This document shows positions 62,792 to 64,000 of a DNA stretch of 64,000 nucleotides, one piece after another. Source of the stretch: Methylobacterium terricola. GTDB taxonomy: Bacteria > Pseudomonadota > Alphaproteobacteria > Rhizobiales > Beijerinckiaceae. The stretch's first letter is position 1. Every line of letters starts with the position of its first letter. The DNA is taken from NCBI RefSeq assembly GCF_006151805.1, contig NZ_VDDA01000014.1, forward strand, positions 62,001-126,000, given 5' to 3'. Both the position numbers and the translations under genes were made by a program. The notes beneath the pieces were generated by a model. It did no database searches. It saw only the letters and a list, made by a program, of their open reading frames with translations, and was not told the DNA's origin.

Positions 62792-63411
62792 GGGAGGGCC
62801 GAGGCTCCGCTGCGCCGCCTTTTCGAAGGGTGGGGGCCACGCCCGAGCCGGCGCCGCGTCGCCGGCAGGGCGCAAGCGCATGGCCCCTGAGAGACCGTTC
62901 GGCTGGCGCCGACAGGACCGCCGCATTCCCGGTCATCGAGGGGTCCGCGGCGGAGCCCGGGCCCCGGACACCCGGATGGCGAGGACGGAAGGCGCGATGC
63001 GGCCGGCGGCTCCGGATCCTGTGTTCCGCCGCGCGCGACTGTGAGATTCAGGGCGCATCATCGGCGGAACCGATCGAGCAAGATCTCTCGCTATGATCGA
63101 GGGCAGGCTCGACCGATCGAATCAGGTCGCCGCGCCTCGCGCGCGCGTCGTCATCCCCCGACCGCCGCCTTCCGGCCGGCGAGTGCAAGACATGGCAATC
63201 AAATCTTGTCTGGAATGTTTCTCGCTCCGGCCTCCCGCACAATGACGGCGCGATCGACTTGCGACTGCAAAGGTTCCGTCTTAATCTTCCCCAGAGCACG
63301 AGTTCATCGATCAGGCGGATAGTCCGGGCTGCCACGGGTCGTCGTCATCGAGGCCGGGGCGCGGCAGGATGTCGGCTGGTCCGGCACGATGGCAGTCCAG
63401 GATTTTAGACG
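62792..63411. other. 620-nt intergenic region before the efflux adaptor gene
   Basis: No family-supported gene. Short frames on both strands lack codon bias. AT-richer stretches at about 63090-63115, 63185-63220 and 63270-63310 may hold promoters of the adaptor gene. No repeat or terminator was identified. Confidence 0.4.
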
Positions 63412-64000
63412 ATGCGCGGATTCGCCTGGGGTCTCGGTGCCGGCCTAGCCGTGGCGGTCGGCACGCTCGTCGCGTGGCCGCAGGCCGCCTCGGTCCTCGC
63501 GCCGGTCCAGGGGCGGATCCAGGAGCAATGGGCCGCGTGGCGGCCGTCCCCGGACGGCCGCGCGGCGGAGCCGCGGCCGACTCCGTCCGCCTCCCTCCTC
63601 GCCCCCGCCCGCGTCGCGGTGGAGGCCGCCCGCAGCGCCGACGTGCCGATCACCCTGTCGGGCATCGGTACGGTGCAGGCCTACAACACCGTCAACGTGC
63701 GCTCGCGCGTCGACGGCGAGATCACCCGGATCCTGTTCCGCGAGGGCCAGGACGTGAAGGCCGGCGATCCCCTCGCCCTCATCGATCCGCGCCCGCTCCA
63801 GGCCCAGGCAGACCAGCAGGAGGCCAACCGCCTGCGGGACCAGGCCCTCCTCGACGGCGCCCTGCTCGATCTCCAGCGCTACGAGACCCTGGTCCTCAAG
63901 GACTTCGCCAGCCAGCAGCAGCTCGACCGGCAGCGGGCGCTGGTCGCCCAGTACCGGGCCCAGATCAAGAGCGACGACGCCCAGATCGCCTTTGCCCGCA
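63412..64000 (+). CDS. RND efflux periplasmic adaptor (membrane fusion protein), 3' end cut by window edge
   Basis: Start of an AcrA/MdtA-type adaptor; 196 codons are present. An N-terminal hydrophobic segment (MRGFAWGLGAGLAVAVGTLV) serves as anchor or signal. After a Pro/Ala-rich linker come ADVPITLSGIGTVQAYNTVN and VDGEITRILFREGQDVKAGD (first half of the lipoyl domain), DPRPLQAQADQQEANRLRDQ, and a coiled-coil hairpin (YETLVLKDFASQQQLDRQRA). An RND pump gene is expected beyond 64000. Confidence 0.9.
   Translation, partial: MRGFAWGLGAGLAVAVGTLVAWPQAASVLAPVQGRIQEQWAAWRPSPDGRAAEPRPTPSASLLAPARVAVEAARSADVPITLSGIGTVQAYNTVNVRSRVDGEITRILFREGQDVKAGDPLALIDPRPLQAQADQQEANRLRDQALLDGALLDLQRYETLVLKDFASQQQLDRQRALVAQYRAQIKSDDAQIAFAR

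Noticed and set aside
62880-62960. CTGAGAG-like words that recall a glycine riboswitch tail
   Set aside because: No matching upstream aptamer blocks and no suitable downstream gene; chance resemblance.
1-64000. CRISPR arrays, tRNA or rRNA genes, insertion sequence transposases
   Set aside because: None was seen on reading both strands; a tRNA or covariance-model scan would settle the RNA part.

Overview
The window is uniformly high in GC, with GC-rich third codon positions, and its protein families fit an alphaproteobacterium of the Methylobacterium type. This is an inference from gene content and style; there is no rRNA or other marker in the window. I found no tRNA, rRNA or CRISPR. Almost every gene serves uptake or breakdown of amino acids and related nitrogen compounds. 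A RepC-type plasmid replication initiator at 40.9-42.1 kb suggests a secondary replicon (megaplasmid or chromid) or an integrated one.

Layout. 0-12 kb: a D-amino-acid dehydrogenase behind a tandem glycine riboswitch; a four-gene polar amino acid ABC importer translationally coupled to a HutC repressor; a two-component flavin monooxygenase pair; a LysR regulator; and hutD, hutG and hutH of histidine degradation, split by a palindromic repeat. 12-15 kb: a XerD-like recombinase, an AEC permease and a small four-cysteine protein with its own promoter and terminator. 15-23 kb: a GntR regulator, a second amino acid ABC importer and a divergent operon for hydroxyproline-type D-amino acids (three-subunit dehydrogenase plus a DHDPS-family deaminase). 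23-26 kb: a formamidase followed by a decaying block (LysR remnant, truncated solute-binding protein, frameshifted amidohydrolase). 26-29 kb: a methyltransferase frame without a stop and a carotenoid-cleavage-type oxygenase.

29-37 kb holds the least explained locus: a LysR regulator divergent from a threonine-synthase-like PLP enzyme, a third amino acid ABC importer, an argininosuccinate-lyase-family enzyme and an FAD amine oxidase. The order and overlaps suggest import and stepwise cleavage of one unknown amino-acid conjugate. 37-40 kb: a sarcosine/N-methyltryptophan oxidase-type enzyme and an orphan TRAP solute-binding protein.

40-42 kb is the replication region: an AT-rich island, 15 GANTC (CcrM) sites in 214 bp, a 26-bp perfect palindrome over the leader of a small ribbon-helix-helix-like protein, a bidirectional terminator, a predicted antisense RNA and repC. 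No repA or repB is adjacent.

42-64 kb: hydantoinase/oxoprolinase subunits A and B with a LysR regulator and an orphan branched-chain-type binding protein; a long inverted repeat; a class II UvrA; a frameshifted hypothetical gene; a hydroxyacid dehydrogenase, an IlvD/Edd dehydratase and a fifth DadA-like oxidase; a phosphate module (DUF47, Pit, PAP2 phosphatase); an SsuA-like binding protein; an Old Yellow Enzyme; and the start of an RND-pump adaptor cut by the window edge.
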